Part shown: in pieces, positions 7,644 through 14,112 of the stretch
Numbering within the stretch: the first letter of the stretch is position 1
Layout of the letters: every line of letters begins with the position of its first letter
NCBI GenBank assembly: GCA_902496125.1
Contig: CABUZU010000040.1
Span: 1 to 15,977, forward strand
Reading direction: 5' to 3'
DNA from: an uncultured Lachnospiraceae bacterium
GTDB lineage: Bacteria; Bacillota; Clostridia; Lachnospirales; Lachnospiraceae
DNA length: 15,977 bases
The notes under the pieces: generated by a model
Seen by the model: only the letters and a program-made list of their open reading frames with translations
Told to the model about the DNA's origin: nothing
Database searches by the model: none
Made by a program: the position numbers and the translations under genes

Positions 7644-8372
7644 ATGTCAGGACATTCAAAGTTTGCTAATATTAAGCACAAAAAAGAGAAAAATGATGCA
7701 GCAAAGGGAAAAATCTTTACAATAATTGGAAGGGAAATTGCCGTAGCTGTTAAAGAAGGCGGCCCAGACCCTGCAAATAACTATAAGCTAGCAACTGTTA
7801 TTGCAAAAGCAAAGGCCAATAACATGCCTAATGATACAATTGACCGTGGTATTAAAAAAGCTGCTGGTGATTTAGGTTCTGTTAACTATGAATCAATTAC
7901 TTATGAAGGATATGGTCCTAACGGTGTAGCAATCATCGTTGATACCCTTACAGATAATAAGAATCGAACAGCTTCTAATGTAAGAAATGCTTTCACAAAG
8001 GGTAATGGAAACATGGGAACAAGTGGTTGTGTATCTTTCATGTTTGATAGAAAAGGTCAAATCATCATTGATAAAGAAGAAATCGAGATGGATTCTGATG
8101 ATTTAATGATGGTTGCATTAGATGCTGGTGCTGAAGATTTCAATGAAGAAGAAGATAGCTATGAAATTCTTACAGACCCAGATGACTTTAATGAAGTTCA
8201 TAAAGCATTAACAGAACAGAATATTCCTATGGTGAGTGCAGAAATCACAATGATTCCACAGACCACAGTAGAACTTACAGATGAAACAGATCTTAAGAAT
8301 ATTCAGAGAACACTTGACTTATTAGATGTGGATGATGATGTACAGCAAGTATATCATAATTGGGATGAATAA
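7644..8372 (+). CDS. yebC: YebC/PmpR family regulator (TACO1-like)
   Basis: The 242-residue protein has the invariant family start MSGHSKFANIKHKK, the KAKANNMPNDTIDRGIKKAAG segment, YEGYGPNGVAIIVDTLTDNKNRT, and the acidic C-terminal domains (DAGAEDF, EITMIPQT). The family was annotated as a DNA-binding transcription regulator, and several members are now known to act on ribosomes as translation factors at difficult sequences. Sequence alone does not decide between these roles. The AAGGAG site (7625-7630) is 13 bases from the ATG, longer than ideal, but the conserved N-terminus leaves no other start. The next gene begins three bases after its stop. Confidence 0.95.
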   Translation: MSGHSKFANIKHKKEKNDAAKGKIFTIIGREIAVAVKEGGPDPANNYKLATVIAKAKANNMPNDTIDRGIKKAAGDLGSVNYESITYEGYGPNGVAIIVDTLTDNKNRTASNVRNAFTKGNGNMGTSGCVSFMFDRKGQIIIDKEEIEMDSDDLMMVALDAGAEDFNEEEDSYEILTDPDDFNEVHKALTEQNIPMVSAEITMIPQTTVELTDETDLKNIQRTLDLLDVDDDVQQVYHNWDE

Positions 8373-8375
8373 TAT

Positions 8376-8714
8376 ATGGATGATTCGAGTCACAGACCTT
8401 GTTATATAGTCTTAGCAGTATGTACTATACTTAATCGCAGTGATGACTGCTATGAGCTTTCAGCTTTTCAACAATTTAAGAATGAATACTTAGCAAATGA
8501 ACCAGATGGTAAAGAATTACTAGAAGAATATAGTGAATTAGAACCAAAGATTGTAAAAGCAATCAATAAAGAGCCAAATGCTGAACAGATTTATTGTCAG
8601 CTTTGGGAGGACTATCTTTCGCTTTGCTTAGAAGAAATTGAAGAAGGCGATTATAAAGCATGTAAAAAGAGATATGTTCGAATGGTACGTAACTTGCAAG
8701 AGGAGTATTTATAA
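8376..8714 (+). CDS. Small CFI-box-like protein, function unknown
   Basis: A 112-residue acidic protein starting three bases after yebC, with only a weak GGGAT-like ribosome binding site, so translational coupling to yebC is plausible. Residues 9-60 (CYIVLAVCTILNR, then AFQQFKNEYLANEPDGKELLEEYSELEPKIV) follow the pattern of the CFI-box domain: C-F/Y-I plus small hydrophobics, then a helix ending in F-x-x-E/D-x-L and a tyrosine-containing 'xYxxxxPxI' stretch. Its four cysteines after C9 (C16, C25, C78, C88, with C97 further on) are scattered and form no clear metal site. It has no signal peptide or membrane helix. The C-terminal third resembles a helical tail (CLEEIEEGDYKACKKRYVRMV). I know no biochemical role for this group. 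The family match is from memory of the motif and is moderate. Confidence 0.7.
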   Translation: MDDSSHRPCYIVLAVCTILNRSDDCYELSAFQQFKNEYLANEPDGKELLEEYSELEPKIVKAINKEPNAEQIYCQLWEDYLSLCLEEIEEGDYKACKKRYVRMVRNLQEEYL

Positions 8715-8725
8715 AAAATTATAAG

Positions 8726-8756
8726 AAAAGAATGGATTGGTGTCCATCCTTTTTTT
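8726..8756. terminator. Bidirectional intrinsic terminator between yebC operon and pyrI
   Basis: AAAAG-A-ATGGA (8726-8736) pairs with TCCAT-C-CTTTT (8743-8753) around a six-base loop, with one A/C mismatch in the stem and seven Ts at 8750-8756. On the minus strand the same stem is followed by a T-rich run, so it can serve pyrI, whose stop is at 8762, as well as the plus-strand genes. Confidence 0.7.
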
Positions 8757-8761
8757 GTATG

Positions 8762-9199
8762 CTATTTTTTTCGTTTATCATCGTACTTTTCTTCACAGTA
8801 TTGGCAACGATAAACCTTTTCTGTTGGGTCTGCTAAGAAAAATACTTGAGGAAGTTCAGATTCGATTGAAGTAATACAACGAGGGTTTTTGCAACGAACA
8901 ACGTTTGTAAGTTTTTCAGGAAGCTGTAATTTTTTCTTTTCTACAATTGTTCCGTCTTTTATAATATTTACAGTAATACCAGGGTCAATAAAGCCTAATG
9001 CATCTAAGTCGATGATATCGAGAGTATTTTCGATTTTAATGATGTCTTTTCGTCCCATTTTATTACTTTTGGCATTTTTAATGATTGCTACTTGGCAATT
9101 TAATTTACCAAGACCTAAATATTTATAAATATCCATGCTTTTGCCAGCAGGAATGTGATCTAGTACAATACCGTCTGATAATCCGGAAATATTTAACAT
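8762..9199 (-). CDS. pyrI: Aspartate carbamoyltransferase regulatory chain
   Basis: The regulatory subunit of ATCase carries the allosteric nucleotide-binding domain and a zinc domain that contacts the PyrB catalytic trimer. The 145-residue chain has C103, C108, C132 and C135, with the same spacing (5, 24, 3) as the zinc cysteines of E. coli PyrI. The N-terminal domain includes GIVLDHIPAGK, the usual nucleotide-site start, and a later KMGRKDIIKIEN segment. Its ATG lies inside the end of pyrB (seven-base overlap, ATGTTAA), so the two are translationally coupled, which suits a fixed-ratio complex. CTP or UTP control is likely, but the effector specificity cannot be read here. Confidence 0.96.
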   Translation of the reverse strand: MLNISGLSDGIVLDHIPAGKSMDIYKYLGLGKLNCQVAIIKNAKSNKMGRKDIIKIENTLDIIDLDALGFIDPGITVNIIKDGTIVEKKKLQLPEKLTNVVRCKNPRCITSIESELPQVFFLADPTEKVYRCQYCEEKYDDKRKK

Positions 9200-10116
9200 G
9201 GCTTATCTACCTCCAATAATGTCATAATAAGAGCCATACGAATGTATACACCATACTGTACTTGTCTAAAGTACGCAGCTCTTGGGTCGCTATCTACTTC
9301 TACTGCAATTTCATTAACACGAGGCAATGGATGAAGAACGAGCATATCTTTTTTTGCCAATGACATTTTTGCATTGTCTAATATGTAGCAGTCTTTCATA
9401 CGAAGATATTCATCTTCACTAAAGAAACGTTCTTTTTGGATACGTGTCATATATAAGATATCTAATTTAGCCATTGCATCTTCTAATTGTTCGATTTCTT
9501 CAAATTCGATTTGGTTTGCTCTTAAAGTATTCTCACGAATATAACTTGGAACACGAAGTTCAGCCGGGGAAATTAATACGAATTTCACATTAGGATAGCG
9601 AATCATTGCATTGATTAAAGAATGTACGGTTCGTCCAAATTTTAAATCACCACAAAGACCAATGGTTAAATTGTCTAAGCGACCTTTTAAAGAACGAATC
9701 GTCATTAAATCGGTTAAAGTCTGAGTTGGATGTTGGTGTCCACCGTCACCAGCATTAATGACAGGAATGGATGAATGTTGTGCTGCGACAAGGGCTGCAC
9801 CTTCTTTGGGGTGACGAATGGCAGCAATATCTGCATAGCAGCTAATCATACGAATGGTATCAGCTACTGTTTCTCCCTTAGCTGCTGAGCTACTTCCTGC
9901 ACTTGAAAATCCAATAACTTGTCCACCGAGGTTCATCATTGCTGCCTCATGGCTTAAACGAGTACGAGTACTAGGTTCGTAAAATAAAGTAGCCAACCTC
10001 TTTCCATCACAAACATGAGCATACTTGGCAGGATTTTTTTCAATATCACTGGCAAGGTCCATCATGTCGTTTAATTCTTCTACTGTAAAATCTAAAGGAC
10101 TGATGATATGTCGCAT
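9193..10116 (-). CDS. pyrB: Aspartate carbamoyltransferase catalytic chain
   Basis: This enzyme condenses carbamoyl phosphate with aspartate to N-carbamoyl-aspartate, the first committed step of pyrimidine synthesis. The carbamoyl-phosphate loop FYEPSTRTR is at residues 45-53. K80 (AAKGET) is the lysine contributed to the neighbouring subunit's active site. R101, H129 and Q132 (GDGGHQHPTQTL) follow, and the HPLPRVNEI loop lies near the C-terminus. The 307-residue length is standard. The ATG has AAGGAGG (complement of 10121-10127) four bases upstream. With pyrI it forms a two-gene minus-strand operon. No PyrR-type attenuator or terminator is visible in the short leader. Confidence 0.97.
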   Translation of the reverse strand: MRHIISPLDFTVEELNDMMDLASDIEKNPAKYAHVCDGKRLATLFYEPSTRTRLSHEAAMMNLGGQVIGFSSAGSSSAAKGETVADTIRMISCYADIAAIRHPKEGAALVAAQHSSIPVINAGDGGHQHPTQTLTDLMTIRSLKGRLDNLTIGLCGDLKFGRTVHSLINAMIRYPNVKFVLISPAELRVPSYIRENTLRANQIEFEEIEQLEDAMAKLDILYMTRIQKERFFSEDEYLRMKDCYILDNAKMSLAKKDMLVLHPLPRVNEIAVEVDSDPRAAYFRQVQYGVYIRMALIMTLLEVDKPC

Positions 10117-10150
10117 AGTTCCTCCTTAAAATGAATATAAAAATTTTGAT

Positions 10151-10178
10151 CCTATATAGTATAGCGTGATTCTAACAA
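10151..10178 (-). promoter_or_regulatory. Tentative pyrBI promoter
   Basis: On the minus strand, TTGTTA (10178-10173) and TATAGG (10156-10151) are 16 bases apart. An alternative -10, TATACT (10163-10158), is a better hexamer but has a poor -35. Either gives a leader of roughly 30-40 bases, too short for an antiterminator/terminator pair. Which hexamer is used is unclear. Confidence 0.35.
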
Positions 10179-10211
10179 AAAAGAAAGTCTTAAATTTAAA
10201 AATATTTTTAC

Positions 10212-10240
10212 TTGCACATTGACTAGCAGTGTTATAAAAT
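10212..10240 (+). promoter_or_regulatory. Promoter of the HyuA-like gene
   Basis: TTGCAC (10212-10217) and TAAAAT (10235-10240) are separated by 17 bases. The -10 box is part of the left arm of the perfect palindrome at 10229-10253, so a protein bound there would block the promoter. A strong AGGAGG site (10257-10262) follows, nine bases before the ATG at 10272. Confidence 0.5.
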
Positions 10241-10253
10241 TATTTTATAACAC
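10229..10253. promoter_or_regulatory. Perfect 25-bp palindrome, probable operator
   Basis: The left arm GTGTTATAAAAT (10229-10240) is the exact reverse complement of the right arm ATTTTATAACAC (10242-10253), around a single T at 10241. It covers the predicted -10 box and start-site region of the HyuA-like gene and ends just before the ribosome binding site. No T-run follows, so it is not a terminator. The likely role is an operator for a dimeric regulator not encoded in this window. Confidence 0.65.
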
Positions 10254-10271
10254 AAGAGGAGGCAAAATTTC

Positions 10272-12278
10272 ATGAAAATAGGAATTGGAATTGATACGGG
10301 AGGTACCTGTACCGATGCGGTTATTTATGATTTTGACCATCGAGAAATATTAGCTCATGTAAAATCATTGACAACGAAAGAAGATTTAACGATAGGGATT
10401 TTAAATTCATTAAATCAATTGCCGTTTGATTTGGTAAAACGTGCAACACAAGTATCTTTATCGACAACGCTTGCTACAAATGCCTGTGTTGAGGGAAAAG
10501 GCGGTAGAGCAAAGCTTATCTTATATGGAGCAGATGAAGATTATGTACTTCGTGTAGGAGCAGATAATGGAGATTTTTCAAGAGATGACCTTTACTGTAT
10601 TGAAACAAATACTACTTATGATGGAGAGGTAAAAAAAGTTCCCGATTGGCAGGCTTTAGAAAATCAGTTAAAAGAAGAGTGCACAGATAGTGAAGCAATT
10701 GCAGTAGCAGAAATTTTTTCAAGGCAAACAGGAGCGATTTTAGAAAGAGAAACTAAAAGGCGAGTAGAGAAGGTTTTAAATATTCCAGTTGTTTGCGGAC
10801 ATGAACTATTTGATGATTTAGATTTTATAAAAAGAGGGGTCAGTGCTCTTTTAAATGCAAGATTAGTTCCACTAATTGATAAATTTTTAAAAGCAGTAGA
10901 CATAGCGTTAAAGGATAAGAAGCTAGAATTATCACCAGTTATTGTACGAAGTGATGGAACCTTAATGTCTAGAGAATTTGCAAAATATAGACCTGTAGAG
11001 ACGCTTTTATGTGGACCAGTCGCAAGTGCGATGGGCGCTTGTGAACTTGCAAAGACCAATGAAGATGCAATCATTGTTGATATGGGTGGGACAACCACAG
11101 ATGTTGCCTTTATTAGAAATGGTGTTCCGGCTAGAGCAAAAGGCGGTATTCAAATTGGAGAGTGGAAGACATTTGTAAAGGGACTTTATGTAGAAACCTT
11201 TGGACTTGGCGGAGATACTGCAATTCACTATAAAGAGGAAACTCCTTATTTAGAAGAAGGTAGAGTCATTCCAATTTGTATTTTAGCAAGTGAATATCCT
11301 CATATTACAAAGGAATTAAAAGAACTAGATGAAAGCGAAGTCAAATATACGCGTTGGCTACATGAATATTTTATCTTACAAAAACAAATTACAGGAAAAG
11401 AAGGATATAATAAAAGGGAATTAGCAATTTGTAGGGCATTGGAAAATGGTCCGCTTTCCACAAAGGCATTAGCCGATGCGATTGATATGCCGGTATATGA
11501 TTTGGACACCTCGATATTAGAAAAAGATGGTGTTGTTATGCGATGTGGACTTACTCCAACGGATATTATGCATATCAAAGGAGATTATGTAGCCTATGAT
11601 AGCGAAGCTTCAAAATATGCAGCCTCTTTTGTTGCACGTAGTGTAAATATGGAATTTTTGGAGTTTACAGATTGGGCATATCAAGAAGTAAAGCATCGTA
11701 TGTATACATGTTTGGCAAAGATTGCATTAAAGAGACAGTTTCCTAGTTTGGCAAAAGAGGGAATTGATAAGCAGTTAGAATTAATTATTGAGAAAAATTG
11801 GCAAAGAGCTTGTGGAGACGATGAGTTTGTAGAAGTAAGCTTTCCATTTCAGATTCCAGGTGTGTTTATTGGCGTTGGTGGTCCGATAGGTGTATTTTTA
11901 CCAGATGTTGCTAAGGCGTTTGGTTCGTATGCAATTATTCCTAAGCACGCCGAAGTGGCAAATGCAGTAGGTGCAGTCATTAGTTCGATATCTTTTGAAG
12001 TACTTGTAAAAGTACATGTTTGCTATAATAGCTCGACAATTGACCACTATGTAGTTTATAGTTTAGGCGATAATAAGATTTTTGATGTGGATAGCAGAGA
12101 AGAAGCTTGTGAATATGCAAGTAAAAAGGTGTTAGAAGATGCAAACGAAGAAATGATAAAAAGAAACATTGATTCAAAAGAAGTAGAGATTACAACATCG
12201 GATTATAAAGAATGGTTTGCACTTGGTAAGAAGCTAGATAATATTGTTTATGTAGCAACAATCACACAATGTAAATAG
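10272..12278 (+). CDS. Hydantoinase/oxoprolinase (HyuA-type) family ATPase
   Basis: A 668-residue member of the HyuA/oxoprolinase group of the ASKHA (actin-like ATPase) fold. The two phosphate loops are clear: GIDTGGTCTD at residues 6-15 and DMGGTTTDVAF at 270-280. The family loops SLSTTLATNA and GLGGDTAI (312-319) lie between and after them. Residues of about 378-435 form a helical, winged-helix-like insert (AICRALENGPLSTKALADAI, ending GLTPTDIMHI) inside the ATPase scaffold. The C-terminus (about 540-668) has GVFIGVGGPIGVFLPDVAKAFG and then an alpha/beta tail. No HyuB partner lies next to it, so it may act alone. Known relatives cleave hydantoins or 5-oxoproline with ATP; the substrate here is unknown. 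The start is supported by AGGAGG nine bases ahead. The gene is divergent from pyrBI and sits behind a palindromic operator. Confidence 0.85.
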   Translation: MKIGIGIDTGGTCTDAVIYDFDHREILAHVKSLTTKEDLTIGILNSLNQLPFDLVKRATQVSLSTTLATNACVEGKGGRAKLILYGADEDYVLRVGADNGDFSRDDLYCIETNTTYDGEVKKVPDWQALENQLKEECTDSEAIAVAEIFSRQTGAILERETKRRVEKVLNIPVVCGHELFDDLDFIKRGVSALLNARLVPLIDKFLKAVDIALKDKKLELSPVIVRSDGTLMSREFAKYRPVETLLCGPVASAMGACELAKTNEDAIIVDMGGTTTDVAFIRNGVPARAKGGIQIGEWKTFVKGLYVETFGLGGDTAIHYKEETPYLEEGRVIPICILASEYPHITKELKELDESEVKYTRWLHEYFILQKQITGKEGYNKRELAICRALENGPLSTKALADAIDMPVYDLDTSILEKDGVVMRCGLTPTDIMHIKGDYVAYDSEASKYAASFVARSVNMEFLEFTDWAYQEVKHRMYTCLAKIALKRQFPSLAKEGIDKQLELIIEKNWQRACGDDEFVEVSFPFQIPGVFIGVGGPIGVFLPDVAKAFGSYAIIPKHAEVANAVGAVISSISFEVLVKVHVCYNSSTIDHYVVYSLGDNKIFDVDSREEACEYASKKVLEDANEEMIKRNIDSKEVEITTSDYKEWFALGKKLDNIVYVATITQCK

Positions 12279-12321
12279 AACGAATAAAGTAATATAAGTC
12301 TTAAATTAAGTAGGTAAGAAA

Positions 12322-12591
12322 ATGTCTTTAAAGTATACTGGCAAAGGAGTAAGGGTTGCAATTGTAGATACTGGAATTGTAATGCATCCAGACTTTGGAA
12401 ATCGAATTGTATTTTTTAAAGATTTTGTAAATAGAAAAAAGACTTTATATGATGATAATGGTCATGGTACCCACGTAGGTGGTACGATGACCATTATTTT
12501 GATTAAATCTCAGAAAGAGTATACATATCCGTTCGACGATTCTTTAAAACAGGAATTTGTTCTCGAACTGCTTCAATTTCTTTTTGAATAA
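12322..12591 (+). pseudogene. Subtilisin-family (S8) protease N-terminal remnant
   Basis: The first ~55 residues are a good S8 N-terminal catalytic region: YTGKGVRVAIVDTGI carries the catalytic aspartate and NGHGTHVGGT the catalytic histidine. Family similarity then stops at about base 12487. The frame runs on to 12591 only because it is open opposite the 3' end of the amidase gene. The serine motif, oxyanion asparagine and the rest of the domain are missing, so the product cannot be an active protease. The start at 12322 has only a weak ribosome binding site and no signal peptide. It lies 43 bases behind the HyuA-like gene. A 3'-terminal S8 piece with the serine motif sits at the window start, also on the plus strand. 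Confidence 0.8.
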
Positions 12592-13339
12592 TTGGGACAC
12601 TGATAATACACTCTAAATTTCCACCATCCACAAGAATTTTTCCCCAAGGAGAAACCGCAAGTGAATGAGCATAGGAAACATAATTAGAGTAAATATTTCT
12701 TGCAGGTGCAGCTCCTATTACATAAAGCTGGTTGTCAACTGCACGACTTCTAAATAATAATTCCCAATGTAGAGGACCTGTAGTCATATTAAAGGCAGCA
12801 GGATAAACAAGCATTCTTACATCTTGTAAAGCCATAAGCCTAGAAAGTTCACTAAATCGAATATCATAACAGATACCAATACCGATTTTACCAAATTGTG
12901 TATCGATAACTGTGATATCATCTCCAGCCGTTAATGTATCGGATTCTTTAAAATGTTGACCATTGCATACTTGTATATCAAATAAATGAGCTTTACGATG
13001 TCTGCCGATTTGATTACCATTTTCATCAAAACAAAAACAAGTATTATAAATTTTATCACCTTCACGTTCTGGCATAGATCCACCAATTAAGATTACATGA
13101 TTGTCTTTGGCAGCCTTTGAAAGAGTAGTCCAAATTAACCCACCAGCTTCTTCTGCGTAATCAGGAAAAGTAGCAGTTTGATAAGGACAACAAAACATTT
13201 CAGGTAAAATAACGACAGATGCATTGCTAAGTGCAGCTCTCATAATTAATTTTGCAGCATTTCTTAAGTTTTTTTCCTTGCTTTTGGATACATCCATTTG
13301 AATAATGGCTGCAGTGAAATCAGGGTATCTATTATTCAT
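12503..13339 (-). CDS. Carbon-nitrogen hydrolase (nitrilase superfamily), omega-amidase/Nit2-like
   Basis: The Glu-Lys-Cys triad is complete: E48 in LPEMF, K117 in HRKAHLFD and C158 in GICYDIRFSEL (numbered from the TTG codon one position upstream of the start chosen here). HRKAHLFDI followed by FKESDTLTAGD, and the ending QIPVLKNRRTDMY, are characteristic of the omega-amidase/Nit2 branch, which removes ammonia from alpha-keto acid monoamides or deaminated glutathione. The substrate is inferred. The ATG at 13339 gives 278 residues and lies eight bases after GGAGG; a TTG immediately before it is less likely. It is a cytoplasmic protein. It has its own promoter (13378-13406) and a hairpin just before the ribosome binding site. 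Its 3' end abuts the S8 remnant. Confidence 0.92.
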   Translation of the reverse strand: MNNRYPDFTAAIIQMDVSKSKEKNLRNAAKLIMRAALSNASVVILPEMFCCPYQTATFPDYAEEAGGLIWTTLSKAAKDNHVILIGGSMPEREGDKIYNTCFCFDENGNQIGRHRKAHLFDIQVCNGQHFKESDTLTAGDDITVIDTQFGKIGIGICYDIRFSELSRLMALQDVRMLVYPAAFNMTTGPLHWELLFRSRAVDNQLYVIGAAPARNIYSNYVSYAHSLAVSPWGKILVDGGNLECIISVPIIQKEIEAVREQIPVLKNRRTDMYTLSEI

Positions 13340-13351
13340 CAAAAATTCCTC

Positions 13352-13376
13352 CTATAGTTTTTAAAGACAACTATAG
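13352..13376 (-). repeat. Inverted repeat in the amidase leader, next to the ribosome binding site
   Basis: CTATAGTT (13352-13359) and AACTATAG (13369-13376) are perfect eight-base complementary arms with a nine-base loop. On the minus-strand transcript the stem would begin near the predicted transcription start and end against the GGAGG ribosome binding site. It could be an mRNA hairpin or a DNA operator. Confidence 0.45.
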
Positions 13377-13377
13377 C

Positions 13378-13406
13378 ATTCTAGCTTATTTTTGCTAAAA
13401 CGTCAA
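13378..13406 (-). promoter_or_regulatory. Promoter of the amidase gene
   Basis: On the minus strand, TTGACG (13406-13401) and TAGAAT (13383-13378) are 17 bases apart, each one base off consensus. The -35 box lies nine bases from the -35 box of the opposite promoter, so the two are back to back. Confidence 0.7.
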
Positions 13407-13415
13407 CCAATACTC

Positions 13416-13444
13416 TTGACAGTTTTTAAGTTCTAGTGTATTTT
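13416..13444 (+). promoter_or_regulatory. Promoter of the M50 protease / LtaS-like pair
   Basis: TTGACA (13416-13421) is exact consensus, followed after 17 bases by TATTTT (13439-13444). A leader of about 35 bases with an AAAGGAAG site leads to the ATG at 13486. It is divergent from the amidase promoter. Confidence 0.65.
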
Positions 13445-13485
13445 AATGGAAAGTTGTTTGTTATTTTAGCAAGAAAGGAAGTATT

Positions 13486-14103
13486 ATGAGTCAATATATA
13501 GGATATTTGTATTCAATTCCGGCAGTTTTAATTGCCATTATTCTCCATGAATATGCTCATGGATTTGTTTCATGGAAGTTAGGGGATCCAACGCCAGAAG
13601 TAGATGGACGTTTGTCTTTAAATCCACTAAATCATTTAGATCCAATTGGTACATTATGTTTGTTAGTATTTCATATGGGTTGGGCAAAGCCTGTTCAAAT
13701 TAATCCCAATTATTATAAAAATCCAAAGCTTGGAACGGTGTTAGTAAGCCTTGCAGGACCTGTTACCAATTTTATTATTGCATTTATTTCAATGTTTGGA
13801 TTAGTAAAGGTAGTCTATTCTGGTATTATAGATGGACCAATTTACTATATTTTAATGTATTTAGTTGTTATCAATATTGGTCTTGGGATTTTTAATTTAA
13901 TTCCGATTCCACCATTAGATGGTTCAAAGGTTTTAAGTGCTGTTTTGCCAGAAAGATTGTATTTTGGATATATGAAATATGAAAGATATTTTATGTTGTT
14001 ATTGTTAGCAATGGTATATTTTGGAATTTTATCTACACCAATTGATTGGTTAAATGATAAGGTATTTGGAGCGATGTTTCGAGTAGTAGACTTTATCTTA
14101 TAG
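13486..14103 (+). CDS. Site-2-protease-type M50 membrane metalloprotease (YwhC-like)
   Basis: A compact 205-residue integral membrane zinc protease. The metal-binding HEYAH is at residues 21-25 within the first helix (IPAVLIAIILHEYAHGF), and the third ligand D145 lies in NLIPIPPLDGSKVL near the end of a later helix. Between them are the RLSLNPLNHLDPIGT and AKPVQINPNYYKNP segments typical of the Bacillus YwhC/rhomboid-free M50B group, and AGPVTNF. Family members cut substrates inside the membrane; no substrate is identifiable and no PDZ domain is present. It is followed after nine bases by the LtaS-like gene, whose ribosome binding site overlaps this stop codon, so the two are probably co-translated. 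Confidence 0.94.
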   Translation: MSQYIGYLYSIPAVLIAIILHEYAHGFVSWKLGDPTPEVDGRLSLNPLNHLDPIGTLCLLVFHMGWAKPVQINPNYYKNPKLGTVLVSLAGPVTNFIIAFISMFGLVKVVYSGIIDGPIYYILMYLVVINIGLGIFNLIPIPPLDGSKVLSAVLPERLYFGYMKYERYFMLLLLAMVYFGILSTPIDWLNDKVFGAMFRVVDFIL

Positions 14104-14112
14104 GAGTACAAC

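Noticed and set aside
8889..9128. Plus-strand frame inside pyrI
   Set aside because: It is antisense to the conserved zinc and nucleotide domains of pyrI, and has no ribosome binding site or family resemblance.
12299..12309. CTTAAATTAAG palindrome behind the HyuA-like gene as a terminator or operator
   Set aside because: It is short, all A-T in its core, lacks a T-run and is expected by chance in such AT-rich DNA.
8762..13339. A pyrimidine or hydantoin degradation cluster made of pyrBI, the HyuA-like gene and the amidase
   Set aside because: pyrBI is biosynthetic, the amidase motifs point to the omega-amidase branch, the genes are on different strands with separate promoters, and no HyuB or dihydropyrimidinase is present.
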